Shown: in pieces, positions 1-9,850 of the stretch | How positions within the stretch are numbered: the first letter of the stretch is position 1 | Layout: each line of letters begins with the position of its first letter | Source of the DNA: an uncultured Eubacteriales bacterium | GTDB taxonomy: Bacteria > Bacillota > Clostridia > Peptostreptococcales > Anaerovoracaceae | NCBI GenBank assembly: GCA_900315485.1 | Contig: OMZI01000004.1 | Span: 32,336 to 96,335, forward strand | Reading direction: 5' to 3' | DNA length: 64,000 nucleotides | The notes under the pieces: model-generated | What the model saw: only the letters and a program-made list of their open reading frames with translations | Database searches by the model: none | Told to the model about the DNA's origin: nothing | Made by a program: the position numbers and the translations under genes

Positions 1-1
1 A

Positions 2-301
2 CTCAACCTGAAGGATTTTGAGAGCGACACGAAGAAAGTAGCCATCTGCACATTCGGCAAGCTCGTATTCTTCCCGGCATTCGGGATCGCAGGAGCAGTG
101 CTCATCGGTCTGAGAGGAGTGCCTCTTGTATCCGTCACGCTTATGGTGGCGGCCCCTGTTGCGCTCGCTTCATATGCTATGGCGAGCTCAATGGGAGGCA
201 ACGGCAGGCTCGCGGGAGAGCTCGTCGTAACGACAACGCTTATTTCATGCCTGACCATACCGGTCTGGCTGTTCATACTCAAGACAGCGGGGATGTTCTG
301 A
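2..301 (+). CDS. AEC-family (auxin efflux carrier-like) transporter, C-terminal part
   Basis: The window opens inside this gene; about 99 C-terminal residues are visible in frame 2, ending at TGA 299-301. They contain hydrophobic segments (FFPAFGIAGAVLIG, SVTLMVAAPVALASYAMASS, TTTLISCLTIPVWLFIL) in the arrangement of the last membrane helices of AEC permeases, including the APVA..SY.MA pattern typical of that family. These proteins export or exchange organic anions such as malate or auxin-like acids at the membrane. Substrate cannot be told. The next gene, mntP, follows after 48 bp on the same strand. Confidence 0.6.
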   Translation, partial: LNLKDFESDTKKVAICTFGKLVFFPAFGIAGAVLIGLRGVPLVSVTLMVAAPVALASYAMASSMGGNGRLAGELVVTTTLISCLTIPVWLFILKTAGMF

Positions 302-349
302 GTAGATACATATACGCAGTAACTGAGATCGGGTAAGAGGGATATCAGA

Positions 350-976
350 TTGACTACGGAACTTATCATTACAAGTATACTGCTTGGCGCAGGCCTTGCT
401 ATGGATGCGTTTTCCGTCAGCCTGGCGGACGGGCTCGGCGAGAAGGAACTCAGCGCAGGGAGAGTGCTCACGATCGCGGGCACCTTTGCGGTGTTTCAGT
501 TCGCCATGCCGGTAGCAGGCTGGCTTCTTGTACACACTGCAGCAGAGAGATTCACTGCTTTTCAGGCATTCATACCGTGGATAGCACTTGTTCTGCTCCT
601 GTATATCGGGGGCAAAATGCTGATCGAAGGCATCCGTGAGAACCGCAGCGCAGCGGGCGCGGAAGAAGAGGCTGTTGCGCAGACAGCAGAGGCATCTTCC
701 CATGATGCACACCTTTCCGCCGGCGACCTCCTGGTCCAGGGCGTGGCCACATCCATTGACGCTCTCTCGGTCGGCTTCACCATAGCAGCATACAGCGCGG
801 GTCAGGCGGTCGTGTCTTCACTCATAATCGGAGTCGTGACACTGTTCATATGCATAGCAGGACTGTATCTCGGCAGGAGCATCGGGACAAGACTGGCCGG
901 CAAGGCGTCTGTCCTCGGCGGCGTTATACTCATCGCCATCGGGATCGAGATATGGGCAAGAGGAGTATTCTTCTGA
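350..976 (+). CDS. mntP: MntP-type manganese efflux pump
   Basis: A 208-residue integral membrane protein with two related halves, each with an Asp-bearing helix: AMDAFSVSLADG near residue 18 and TSIDALSVG near residue 138. This duplicated signature and the six predicted helices are those of MntP (DUF204), which exports Mn(II). A variable loop rich in Glu and Ala (about 93-120) separates the halves and makes it a little longer than the usual 190 residues. The start is TTG with a purine-rich AGAGGG ribosome site 8 bp upstream. No yybP-ykoY Mn riboswitch fits in the 48-bp gap upstream. Confidence 0.85.
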   Translation: MTTELIITSILLGAGLAMDAFSVSLADGLGEKELSAGRVLTIAGTFAVFQFAMPVAGWLLVHTAAERFTAFQAFIPWIALVLLLYIGGKMLIEGIRENRSAAGAEEEAVAQTAEASSHDAHLSAGDLLVQGVATSIDALSVGFTIAAYSAGQAVVSSLIIGVVTLFICIAGLYLGRSIGTRLAGKASVLGGVILIAIGIEIWARGVFF

Positions 977-2994
977 CAGTAAAAACTAAGTTGAGAAAAA
1001 AGAGCGGAATTAACAGTATATATAAGGCGGTAATAACGATGACTATGGCGGCTGTTCTAATCATGAGCAGCGGCCTTATTTACGTTGACGCAGCCGGCCC
1101 GTCCGGACTCGATGAGTATATAGCGTCCGGGATCGTCGGCGGAGATAATGCAGGCAGCGGGGACGCAGCTGAGACAGAAGAGCCTGAGGAGCCGCGCCTT
1201 GAAGCCGGGCCGCAGAGCTTCGCTGAAGCTCTCGCTCAGGAGTACAGCAGGCAGAAAGGGTCTTTCATCCTGACTAAGGACAGCAGGTTCTATATAGTGG
1301 CAGACGAAGAGCCGGACAAGGACCTCGTTGAGACTGTAAGGCTCATAGACTCTCAGTTTGCGGCTTACGCCATCCCTTCGGATCAGCCTCTTCCTGTCGT
1401 ATACGGGAAAAAGGATTTTGCCCTTAAGGGGGATATCGTCGTTAACCTTGTCGGTGAAGAGGACTTCCTGCCGGGGATACAGACGGCTGACCCGGAAGAG
1501 ACGTACAGGATCGACGTGGATGAAACGGCGGCGGTGGAAGCCTGCGGACAGGATGGGATATGGTACGGCCTGATTGAGCTGATGCAGCTCTTCAGGGAAA
1601 AGCAGAACGCGGAGCAGGAAAATGCGGTGGTCCTTGACAAAATGAGGATCAAGGACGGACCTGACCTGAAAGAGCGTGCGCTGATGCTCGACTGCGGGCG
1701 CAAATACTACAGTAAGGAATGGATAGAGAATCTTATTAAAAGAGCTTCTCTTCAGAGATACAACGCGATCATCCTGCATTTTGCCGAAGCGGAGGGCATC
1801 AGATTCGACTCCGAAGTTTTCCCGTGGCTGACGGAAAACATAGACTCTCTTACGACTGAGGACATGAAGGAGATCGTCGAAACTGCGCACCGCTATCACA
1901 TGGAGGTGATCCCATCCTTCGACACTCCGGGACACAACACCTTTATGGTCGAAAGATATGCTTCGTATGTTAAGAGCGATCCGGACTTCTCGTTCACGTA
2001 TGACGGAAAGACGTATGACAGCAGTGTTGACGGATTCAGCTCGATCGCCAATCATTACTCTCACGGCGGAGAGACGGAGAAGGCGGATTATATAGGCATC
2101 GATCTTACAAGAGAGCATGCGGTGGCCTTCACCAATACGCTGATCGAAGGTTACGCGGATTATTTCAGCAAACTCGGTTGTACCAAGTTCGATATCGGAA
2201 GTGACGAACTTCTCGGGTGGTATACGTTCGAGCTGGGCGGGGATGTCATTGACTACGATAACCGCTGGACTGCGCTCGAGCACTGGAAGAGCTATGCGAG
2301 GAACACGCTCGGGATAGAGAAAGGAAGCGCGAGAGACGTTCTCGTATCCTACATCAATGATCTCGCTGGGCGACTTGAGAAAAAGGGCTACACCTGCAGG
2401 GTCTTCAACGACGAGATAGATGTGAACAGGAGCCAGCATGTGGAACTGAAGGATTCGATAGAGGTCACATACTGGTTCGACGCGGACAATACAGCTGCTC
2501 ATTTTGCGGAAAAGGGACATACCGTACACAACTTCATGGAATCCTGGTGCTTCTATGTTCTCAGAAGCGAGAACGGCAGGGACATCATGAACGGCAAGTA
2601 CAGGACGGTCAACGGGCGCAACATATACGAGAACTGGAACCCGAGGTCTTTTGCCCGCAAGGCCGGCAAAAGCGACACGGTGCCTGAGGACAGGCTCGGC
2701 GGCGGATATTTTGCGATATGGTGCGACTTCCCTGATTACAAGGGCGCAGGCACTGTGTGGGCGGAAACTGAGTTCAAGACGTGGGCCAACGCGTCGAGGA
2801 TGTGGAATGCAGAGGTGAACTCTGCAGCCTCGGGCATCAGAAACAGGATCCCGTATGATGATATGAAAGCGTTTGCTGCGGGCCTGAACGGATTCCCGGG
2901 TTATACCGGCGATCCTGAGGTAAATGCTGAACTTCCTGATGCACCGCAGCCTGAGGATGGAATGAGCTGGTGGCAGAGACTGACTTCAAAATGA
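952..2994 (+). CDS. Secreted GH20-like beta-N-acetylhexosaminidase
   Basis: A protein of about 680 residues with an N-terminal signal segment (AVITMTMAAVLIMSSGLIYVDA), so probably exported. The central part has the GH20 layout: a GH20b-like domain ending in GIWYGLIELMQLF, then a TIM barrel with MLDCGRKYYSKEWIENLI, HYMEVIP-type strands (HRYHMEVIPSFDTPGH) and the catalytic Asp-Glu pair in DIGSDELLGW (about residues 418-419). GH20 enzymes remove terminal GlcNAc or GalNAc, here perhaps from host glycans or peptidoglycan. The start is uncertain: ATG 952 overlaps mntP by 25 bp; TTG 991 gives a more ordinary signal peptide. No sortase motif is visible at the C-terminus. Confidence 0.7.
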   Translation: MGKRSILLTVKTKLRKKSGINSIYKAVITMTMAAVLIMSSGLIYVDAAGPSGLDEYIASGIVGGDNAGSGDAAETEEPEEPRLEAGPQSFAEALAQEYSRQKGSFILTKDSRFYIVADEEPDKDLVETVRLIDSQFAAYAIPSDQPLPVVYGKKDFALKGDIVVNLVGEEDFLPGIQTADPEETYRIDVDETAAVEACGQDGIWYGLIELMQLFREKQNAEQENAVVLDKMRIKDGPDLKERALMLDCGRKYYSKEWIENLIKRASLQRYNAIILHFAEAEGIRFDSEVFPWLTENIDSLTTEDMKEIVETAHRYHMEVIPSFDTPGHNTFMVERYASYVKSDPDFSFTYDGKTYDSSVDGFSSIANHYSHGGETEKADYIGIDLTREHAVAFTNTLIEGYADYFSKLGCTKFDIGSDELLGWYTFELGGDVIDYDNRWTALEHWKSYARNTLGIEKGSARDVLVSYINDLAGRLEKKGYTCRVFNDEIDVNRSQHVELKDSIEVTYWFDADNTAAHFAEKGHTVHNFMESWCFYVLRSENGRDIMNGKYRTVNGRNIYENWNPRSFARKAGKSDTVPEDRLGGGYFAIWCDFPDYKGAGTVWAETEFKTWANASRMWNAEVNSAASGIRNRIPYDDMKAFAAGLNGFPGYTGDPEVNAELPDAPQPEDGMSWWQRLTSK

Positions 2995-3116
2995 CAACAG
3001 CTGTTCTCACAAGTATCACCAATTCAACATAATTGTGGGTTAATATATAGCTGTAACAGAGAGAAACCTCTGAAACCTCCATATAAAATTTCCATATAAT
3101 ACCTTAGACAATGATG

Positions 3117-3148
3117 AGAGCGGAGATGAAAGTCTCCGCTCTTGTTTT
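3117..3148 (+). terminator. Rho-independent terminator after the GH20 gene
   Basis: AGAGCGGAGA (3117-3126) pairs perfectly with TCTCCGCTCT (3133-3142) around a 6-nt loop and is followed by TGTTTT. It lies 120 bp after the stop codon. The rest of the 309-bp gap to the next gene holds only a candidate -10 box. Confidence 0.8.
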
Positions 3149-3253
3149 GCGTTACGGAACACATGCGTGATGTGACACATCCATGCTGGAATCCGTCACA
3201 TATCTTTCACTATTGAATCGTCCGCAATTATACCTATTGCAAATTCAATGTTG

Positions 3254-3259
3254 TATAAT
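3254..3259 (+). promoter_or_regulatory. Candidate -10 box for the ABC exporter gene
   Basis: TATAAT lies 45 bp before the ATG at 3304. No good -35 hexamer is found at 16-18 bp, so this is a weak call based on one box and its position between a terminator and a gene. Confidence 0.35.
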
Positions 3260-3303
3260 ATGGTGTCAAATTATGTTGATCAAAGGACTAGAGTTATAAA
3301 CAC

Positions 3304-6300
3304 ATGCTTGAACTGAAGAACATTTCCAAGGAATATAAGACGGGCGCCGAGGTGGTCCATGCTCTGAAGGGCATAGACCTCGCTTTCCGTGAGAGCGAGT
3401 TCGTCTCGATCCTGGGACCTTCAGGATGCGGCAAGACTACGATGCTGAACATCCTCGGAGGACTTGACCAGTATACGGACGGCGACCTTGTAATAGACGG
3501 CATCAGCACCAAGGAGTACAAGGACGCGGACTGGGATGCGTACAGAAACGACACGATAGGTTTCGTATTCCAGAGCTACAACCTGATTTCACATCAGACG
3601 GTGCTTGCCAATGTTGAGCTTGCGCTGACTCTTTCAGGTGTATTCGCAGGGGAGAGAAAACAGAGGGCGATACAGGCTCTTGAGCAGGTAGGCCTGGGAG
3701 ACCAGATATACAAGAAGCCGGCACAGATGTCGGGCGGACAGGTGCAGAGAGTTGCGATAGCGCGTGCACTCATAAATGACCCGGACATAATCCTTGCTGA
3801 TGAGCCGACCGGTGCGCTGGACTCCGAGACCAGCATCCAGGTAATGGCCATCCTAAAGGAGATATCCAGAAACAAGCTGGTCATAATGGTAACGCACAAC
3901 CCTGAACTTGCCGAGGAGTATTCCACCAGGATAGTAAGACTGTCTGACGGACAGGTCATCAGTGACTCCGATCCGTTCGTGCCCGGAACAGAGCCTGTGA
4001 TGCTCAGTGCGGGAGCCCTTCCTGCAGCAGGAGCAGCGGCAGGGCTGGCCGGAGCTGATGCAGCGGACGTTCCGAAACGGGCTGCAAGAAGAGCGAGCGG
4101 AAGACATAATAAGTCGATGTCAATGAAGACCGCGCTGCAGCTGTCGCTGAACAACCTCATGACCAAGAAGGCCAGGACTCTGCTCACGGCTTTTGCCGGC
4201 AGCATCGGGATAATCGGCATCGCGCTCATACTTTCGGTATCCAACGGATTCCAGAAGTACATAGATAAACTCGAAGAGGATACACTCTCGTCCTATCCTC
4301 TGACGATACAGTCCGAGACCGCGGACATGACATCCATGATCACGGCTTTTGCCACAAACGTCCAGGACACTGAAGGTGAGGAATCCGGCGACCGGATTCA
4401 TGAGCAGCAGATCATGACGGATCTGCTGGCAAGTGTCGGAAGCAATGACCTCGCGGCATTCAAGAAGAGGCTGGATGCTGACATGGGCAAAATCGGCAAG
4501 TGGTTCAATGCGTACGATTATTCATACGGGCTGTCCGTAAACATATACTCGACGGATATGAAGTACGGACCGCTGAGAGTCAGCCCGGGCTCGATCATGC
4601 AGTCGTATATGAGCGGCTTCCAGCAGAACAACTTCTCGATGATGAACACAGACGTATTCTTCCAGATGATGGACAACGAGAAGCTGCTGAAATCCCAGTA
4701 TAAAGTGCTCGCAGGCAAGTGGCCTGAAAAGTACAACGAGCTGCTGCTCGTCCTCGACAGCGAAGACCAGCTCAATGACTACATAGTCTACACGCTCGGC
4801 CTCCGCGACCCTCAGGAACTGAAGGACATGATCAACGATGTCATGAACGGCAAAGAGGTCGAGAACACCAATGAAAAGCTCGAATGGACCTACGATGACT
4901 TCATCGGCAAGGAGTTTGCCCTTGTTCATGCCTGCGATACATTCAGACGCAACTCTTCCTATGCTGTATGGGAGGATATGACCGATGACGAGGCATACAT
5001 GGAGAATCTGATCAAGGATTCAGAGAAGCTTCATATAACCGGTATAGTCTGTGCGAAGGAAGCCAGTGCTGCCAATGCCATGGAGTCCGGCGTAGGATAC
5101 CTTCCGGCCCTGACGCATCACATGATCGACTATGCCAAGGAATCAGAGATCGTCAGGATACAGCGCGCCAACAAGAACACTGATGTTTTCTCGGGCAAAA
5201 GCTTCGAGTCGATCCGCAGCAATACCGATGAGGGGCTCGGCTTCGATGACATGATCAGCATCGACGAGAACAAGCTGAAGCAGGCGTTCGGCGGCAACAT
5301 GAACATGAAGGCGCTCGAAAAGGCAATCCGCAAGACCGGAGACGACGAGCTCAAAAAGCTGATGAATCAGGACTCAGCGGAGAAGATAGAAGAAGATGTC
5401 AATTCCGCACTCCGTACAGGATGCAACGGAATGATAGACTATATAGTTGAGCAGTATAAGAAAGATCCTGCGAACTTCAAGTTCAATGATGATCTTGTCA
5501 CTGCAGCTCTCGGAGAGAACCTGAACAGCGGCAAGCATGCACAGGTAGTAAACGGCCTTCTCAAAGGATATGCCGAGCTTCTCAAAGCATCGGGACCGCA
5601 GATCATGGCGGGTATAGCTGCTGCATCTGACCCTGCGGCTGCGCAGGCGCTGCTGGCTCAGCAGATAGCTCAGCAGACGGGCGGTATGATCACGGCAGAC
5701 CAGGCCATGCAGCTTCTCAATACCGGAGTGAATAAGGAAGCCATAATGGCTCTTATCCCGGATATGACTGAGGAGGCGGCAGAAGCCCTTGCCGCACAGA
5801 TCAACAAGATGGTTGAAGAGCAGGCACAGGCTGATCCGGCGCAGATGCTTAAGGACGGACTGACGCAGACGGTGGACCCGTATGTTACTAACAATGAGGT
5901 GCAGAACGGCATCAAACAGTACGGCGAAGGCATCCAGGCCATGCAGATGGCCCAGGAGGTATACCCTGCTCTCGGCAAGGTAGCCGCTGCAGTCGGAAGC
6001 CAGTTCAATGTCGATCCGTCGCTTATTGCTTCGGCCTTCCAGATGAAGATGGATGAGGATGAGATCACACGGCTCATCACGGCATATGTATCCGGAGGAC
6101 AGGAGACGAGTTATGACTCCAACCTCAGGAAACTCGGATATGCGGATCTCGCCAACCCGATGGCGATGTCCTTCTATCTCAAGGACTTTGAGTCCAAGGA
6201 GAGCTTCCTGAAGTATATAGATGACTACAATCAGGAGATGCAGGACAACGGCGATGAGGACATGGTCATCAGCTACACGGATATAACCGGCGTCATGATC

Positions 6301-6732
6301 AAGTCGGTCAAGACGATCACCAATGCCGTCAGCTATGTTCTTATAGCATTCGTGGCGATTTCACTGATCGTATCCTCGATCATGATCGGAGTCATCACCT
6401 ACATCTCGGTACTTGAGCGTACCAAGGAGATCGGTATCCTGAGAGCTATCGGAGCATCCAAGAAGGACATCTCAAGGATATTCAACGCAGAGACTATAAT
6501 AGTCGGTCTGTGCGCAGGTGTCATAGGAATAGCGGCGAGCCTGCTCCTCCTGATACCTATCAACCACATACTGTTAAATCTCACCAAGATAGCTTCACTC
6601 AGGGCCATACTGCCGCCGGCAGGAGGAGTAATACTGATACTCATCAGCATATTCCTCACCTACATCGCGGGACTCATCCCGTCAGGCATGGCCGCACGGA
6701 AGAATCCTGTAGAAGCACTCAGAACGGAATAG
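3304..6732 (+). CDS. MacB-like ABC transporter, ATPase and permease in one chain
   Basis: A 1142-residue fusion. Residues 1-225 are an ABC ATPase: Walker A GPSGCGKTT, signature MSGGQVQRVAIARAL, Walker B ILADEPTGALD. A low-complexity Ala linker follows, then one membrane helix (LLTAFAGSIGIIGIALILSVS), a very large extracytoplasmic region of about 680 residues, and three C-terminal helices with the FtsX motif ERTKEIGILRAIGASKKDI (about residues 1006-1142). Topology is that of MacB/LolE mechanotransmission exporters, which move peptides, antibiotics or lipoproteins out of the membrane rather than import. The large outer domain is rich in Gln, Ala and Met. It stands alone between two terminators. 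Confidence 0.85.
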   Translation: MLELKNISKEYKTGAEVVHALKGIDLAFRESEFVSILGPSGCGKTTMLNILGGLDQYTDGDLVIDGISTKEYKDADWDAYRNDTIGFVFQSYNLISHQTVLANVELALTLSGVFAGERKQRAIQALEQVGLGDQIYKKPAQMSGGQVQRVAIARALINDPDIILADEPTGALDSETSIQVMAILKEISRNKLVIMVTHNPELAEEYSTRIVRLSDGQVISDSDPFVPGTEPVMLSAGALPAAGAAAGLAGADAADVPKRAARRASGRHNKSMSMKTALQLSLNNLMTKKARTLLTAFAGSIGIIGIALILSVSNGFQKYIDKLEEDTLSSYPLTIQSETADMTSMITAFATNVQDTEGEESGDRIHEQQIMTDLLASVGSNDLAAFKKRLDADMGKIGKWFNAYDYSYGLSVNIYSTDMKYGPLRVSPGSIMQSYMSGFQQNNFSMMNTDVFFQMMDNEKLLKSQYKVLAGKWPEKYNELLLVLDSEDQLNDYIVYTLGLRDPQELKDMINDVMNGKEVENTNEKLEWTYDDFIGKEFALVHACDTFRRNSSYAVWEDMTDDEAYMENLIKDSEKLHITGIVCAKEASAANAMESGVGYLPALTHHMIDYAKESEIVRIQRANKNTDVFSGKSFESIRSNTDEGLGFDDMISIDENKLKQAFGGNMNMKALEKAIRKTGDDELKKLMNQDSAEKIEEDVNSALRTGCNGMIDYIVEQYKKDPANFKFNDDLVTAALGENLNSGKHAQVVNGLLKGYAELLKASGPQIMAGIAAASDPAAAQALLAQQIAQQTGGMITADQAMQLLNTGVNKEAIMALIPDMTEEAAEALAAQINKMVEEQAQADPAQMLKDGLTQTVDPYVTNNEVQNGIKQYGEGIQAMQMAQEVYPALGKVAAAVGSQFNVDPSLIASAFQMKMDEDEITRLITAYVSGGQETSYDSNLRKLGYADLANPMAMSFYLKDFESKESFLKYIDDYNQEMQDNGDEDMVISYTDITGVMIKSVKTITNAVSYVLIAFVAISLIVSSIMIGVITYISVLERTKEIGILRAIGASKKDISRIFNAETIIVGLCAGVIGIAASLLLLIPINHILLNLTKIASLRAILPPAGGVILILISIFLTYIAGLIPSGMAARKNPVEALRTE

Positions 6733-6747
6733 AGAAATGCAAAACGG

Positions 6748-6769
6748 GCGGGCCGTATGGCCCGCTTTT
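6748..6769 (+). terminator. Terminator after the ABC exporter
   Basis: GCGGGCC (6748-6754) and GGCCCGC (6759-6765) form a perfect 7-bp GC stem with loop GTAT, followed by TTTT, 15 bp after the stop codon. Confidence 0.85.
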
Positions 6770-6922
6770 GCGTTGTGCGGAAGCTGAGGTATGCCGCATA
6801 CTCAGCGATAGAAAACTATTAGTGGCAAGTTGGAATGAATAGTGTTAAAATTAGCGGGATTGCAATACTGATGGCAGGCGCCGTAAAGCGCCGCATTTAG
6901 ACTTTTGTCAAAGGAAATGGAA

Positions 6923-8719
6923 ATGGAAAAGTACAACTGGACACTCAATGAGAACGATAAGATCGTCTTTCCTGTACCGGAAACAGTAAAGACACCGTGG
7001 GAAGCCTACAGAGGGGATCTTCCATTCACACTTGAGTACTTCAACGGCACTATGTATGAGAAGGTGGAGGAGATCGCAAAGAAGCAGCCTCTCGCCATAG
7101 CTCTGGATTTCATGGGCAAGCACATCACATACAAGTATATGATCGATCAGATCAACCTTTGCGCGAGATCACTCAGAGTTCTCGGAATAAGAGAGAACGA
7201 CAGAGTAACGATCGCAATGCCTAACTGCCCGCAGGCTATATACATGCTTTACGCAACCAACCTCGTCGGAGCAGTTGCAAACATGATCCATCCTCTCTCG
7301 GCAGAGAAGGAGATCGAGAACTATCTCAACATGTCCGGAAGTGTTATGGTCATTACACTCGACCAGTTCTATCACAAGATCGAAGCGATAAGATCCAACA
7401 CCAAGATCCAGAACGTTATCATCGCCCGCATCAAGGACGAGCTGACCAGACCTATCAAGGTCGGATACATGATGACCGAAGGACGCAAGATACAGAGGAT
7501 ACCGAGAGAGGCACCTGTATTCCAGTGGCCTGACTTCATGAAGCTCGGCAGACACTGCGGATATGAGTATAAGGTAAAGCGCAAGGTCGATGACCCGGCT
7601 GCTATCCTGTATTCAGGCGGAACCACCGGAACCACCAAGGGCATCGTGCTGACCAACCTCAATTTCAATGCGCTCGCAGAACAGGTCATCGCCACCAATC
7701 CTATGTTCCGCAGGGGAGATAAGATGCTCGCAGCGATGCCGCTGTTCCACGGATTCGGACTCGGCGTCTGCATACACACCATGCTTGCAATGGGCGGCAG
7801 ATGCATACTCGTACCGAGATTCACACCGAAGAGCTACGCCAAGCTGATCACCAAGTACAGATGCAACTTCATCGCAGGCGTACCGACTCTTTACGAAGCA
7901 CTTCTGAGACTTCCGTCAATGGACGGCAAGGACCTCTCGTGCCTCAAGGGTGTTTTCTCAGGCGGAGATTCGCTCTCGATCGAACTCAAGAAGAAGCTCG
8001 ACAAGTTCCTCTATGACCACAATGCGACTATCCAGGTCAGAGAGGGATACGGCACTACTGAGTGTGTAACGGCATCCTGCCTGACACCTCCGCAGATGCA
8101 CAAGGAGGGAAGCATCGGGATCCCGTTCCCTGATACATACTACAAGATCGTTAAGCCGGATACAGCTGAGGAGCTCCCGTACAATGAAGAGGGCGAGATC
8201 CTGCTGGCAGGACCGACTGTCATGAAGGAGTACCTCGACATGCCGGATGAGACGGCTGAGACTATAAGAGAGCATGCTGACGGACTCAAGTGGGTATACA
8301 CCGGAGACCTCGGAACGATGGACGAGGAAGGCTTCATCCACTTCCGCGGAAGAGCCAAGAGAATGATCATCTCATCCGGATACAACATCTATCCTGCACA
8401 GCTTGAGAACATCTTCGATGCTCATGAGAAGGTGCAGATGAGCTGCGTCATCGGAGTACCTGACAGTTACAAGATGCAGAAGGTCAAGGTTTTCGTTATG
8501 CCTGTAGGGGGAGTTGTACCTGCAACAGATAAGGCTAAGGAAGAGCTTAAGGAAGAACTCATGGCATATGCAAGGAAGCACATCGCCAAGTACGCAATGC
8601 CATATGATATAGAGTTCAGAGCAGAGCTGCCTAAGACACTCGTCGGCAAGGTGGCATACCGTGTACTTGAAGAAGAAGAGGCAGCAAAACGCAAAGCTGC
8701 TGAGTCAACGGAGGAATAA
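6923..8719 (+). CDS. AMP-forming acyl-CoA synthetase (FadD-like acid-CoA ligase)
   Basis: A 598-residue ANL-family adenylate-forming enzyme. Visible motifs: the ATP loop YSGGTTGTTKG, GYGTTE, the hinge region YTGDLGTMDEEGFIHFRGR followed by K, SSGYNIYPAQLE, and the C-terminal catalytic lysine in KTLVGKV. It should activate a carboxylic acid to its CoA thioester; chain length or aromatic nature cannot be read off. AAGGA at 6911-6915 sits 7 bp before ATG 6923, which is preferred over TTG 6905 and ATG 6917. The stop overlaps the next start (TAATG), so the two genes are translationally coupled. A GGCGC-N6-GCGCC hairpin lies just upstream (about 6875-6890). It is the first gene of the accessory catabolic region. 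Confidence 0.85.
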   Translation: MEKYNWTLNENDKIVFPVPETVKTPWEAYRGDLPFTLEYFNGTMYEKVEEIAKKQPLAIALDFMGKHITYKYMIDQINLCARSLRVLGIRENDRVTIAMPNCPQAIYMLYATNLVGAVANMIHPLSAEKEIENYLNMSGSVMVITLDQFYHKIEAIRSNTKIQNVIIARIKDELTRPIKVGYMMTEGRKIQRIPREAPVFQWPDFMKLGRHCGYEYKVKRKVDDPAAILYSGGTTGTTKGIVLTNLNFNALAEQVIATNPMFRRGDKMLAAMPLFHGFGLGVCIHTMLAMGGRCILVPRFTPKSYAKLITKYRCNFIAGVPTLYEALLRLPSMDGKDLSCLKGVFSGGDSLSIELKKKLDKFLYDHNATIQVREGYGTTECVTASCLTPPQMHKEGSIGIPFPDTYYKIVKPDTAEELPYNEEGEILLAGPTVMKEYLDMPDETAETIREHADGLKWVYTGDLGTMDEEGFIHFRGRAKRMIISSGYNIYPAQLENIFDAHEKVQMSCVIGVPDSYKMQKVKVFVMPVGGVVPATDKAKEELKEELMAYARKHIAKYAMPYDIEFRAELPKTLVGKVAYRVLEEEEAAKRKAAESTEE

Positions 8720-9774
8720 TGGAGAGACAGGACAGAGATCTCGCATGGATGCTGCAGTATGAGAATATTGCATGGTACGAAGGTGACGTAGTAAGGATCC
8801 TCGACCGCCGCATATATCCGATCGAGATAAAGAAAGTAGTCTGCAGGACACATCAGGAAGTGGCCGGTGCCATCAGAGAGATGGTGACACAGAGCGCAGG
8901 TCCGTATGTTGCTGCAGCTATGGGTATGGCCCTCGCTGCACATGAGTGCAGAGGCAGGACTGAAGAGGATCAGATAGAGTTCCTCACAAATGCGGCTGAC
9001 GTGATTTCACATGCTAGACCGACGACATCCAAGAGGATGGAGAACGTTACAGATGCATGCCTGGTGGCTGCAAAAGAAGCACTCGCTGCAGGCAAAGCGG
9101 ATGTATCTGAAGTGATCAGAGATCTTGCCATAGAGCAGAACAACACAAGATATTACCGTATCGGAAAGACCGGAAAGTATCTTGCCGACCTTTTCCCTCA
9201 GAACGGCGCAGTAATGACACAGTGTTTTGCCGAGACAATACTCGGAATGATGCTGAGAGAAGCGAGAAAGCAGGGCAAGGATGTCAGATTCTTCTGCCCG
9301 GAGACAAGACCTTACTTCCAGGGCTCGAGACTGACTGCTTCGGTGATCCACGACATGGGATTCGACGTCACGGTCATAACAGACAACATGCCTGCATTCG
9401 TAATGAAGAAGGAGGGCATCGACCTGTTCACATCAGCTGCTGATGTCATCTGCGGTGACGGCCACGTTACCAACAAGGTAGGTACCTATCAGATAGCGAT
9501 CGCTGCAAAGTATCACGATATCCCGTACTATGTCACCGGTTCACCTGATCTGGGACATCCGACGATCGACACGGTACGCATCGAGATGAGGGACCCTTCG
9601 TTCGTGCTCCAGGCCATGGGCACACCTACAGCCAACCAGGAGGTAAAGGGTTACTATCCTGCATTCGACATTACACCGCCTGAACTGGTAACTGGTGTTG
9701 TAACAGACCAGGGCATCTTCTCGCCATTCAAGCTCGATGAGTATGATGCAGACGCAGGAGCATTCCTGGTATAG
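8719..9774 (+). CDS. MtnA / eIF2B-alpha family protein (sugar-phosphate isomerase-like)
   Basis: A 351-residue member of the 5-methylthioribose-1-phosphate isomerase / eIF2B fold. Supporting stretches: a helical N-terminal part with EVAGAIREMVTQSAGPYVAAAMGMALAAHE, ARPTTSKRM, the strongly conserved ETRPYFQGSRLTA, and AADVICGDGHVTNKVGTYQIA. The position of the MtnA catalytic Cys is kept as Cys (VMTQCFAETIL) and Asp of AADVI matches the catalytic Asp, but the usual THCNTG context is changed, so the substrate may differ from methylthioribose-1-phosphate. It overlaps the acyl-CoA ligase stop codon, an unusual partner for this family, and no other methionine-salvage gene is near. Confidence 0.6.
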   Translation: MERQDRDLAWMLQYENIAWYEGDVVRILDRRIYPIEIKKVVCRTHQEVAGAIREMVTQSAGPYVAAAMGMALAAHECRGRTEEDQIEFLTNAADVISHARPTTSKRMENVTDACLVAAKEALAAGKADVSEVIRDLAIEQNNTRYYRIGKTGKYLADLFPQNGAVMTQCFAETILGMMLREARKQGKDVRFFCPETRPYFQGSRLTASVIHDMGFDVTVITDNMPAFVMKKEGIDLFTSAADVICGDGHVTNKVGTYQIAIAAKYHDIPYYVTGSPDLGHPTIDTVRIEMRDPSFVLQAMGTPTANQEVKGYYPAFDITPPELVTGVVTDQGIFSPFKLDEYDADAGAFLV

Positions 9775-9820
9775 GATCCCCGGAGATATCGCACAAATAC
9801 CGCAATGTGAAGCAAAAAAA

Positions 9821-9850
9821 TCACCGTGCATAAAGCGCGGTGAATTTTTT
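9821..9850 (+). terminator. Terminator after the ligase-isomerase pair
   Basis: TCACCGTGC (9821-9829) pairs with GCGCGGTGA (9835-9843, one G-U) and is followed by ATTTTTT; an A-run on the other side makes it usable in both directions. Confidence 0.8.

Noticed and set aside
1057-2529. A 490-residue open frame on the minus strand
   Set aside because: Entirely antisense to the GH20-like gene, no recognisable domain, low-complexity composition; a shadow of codon bias.
8719-9774. True methylthioribose-1-phosphate isomerase MtnA
   Set aside because: Fold and ETRP loop match, but the THCNTG active-site context is changed and no methionine-salvage gene is near, so only the family is claimed.
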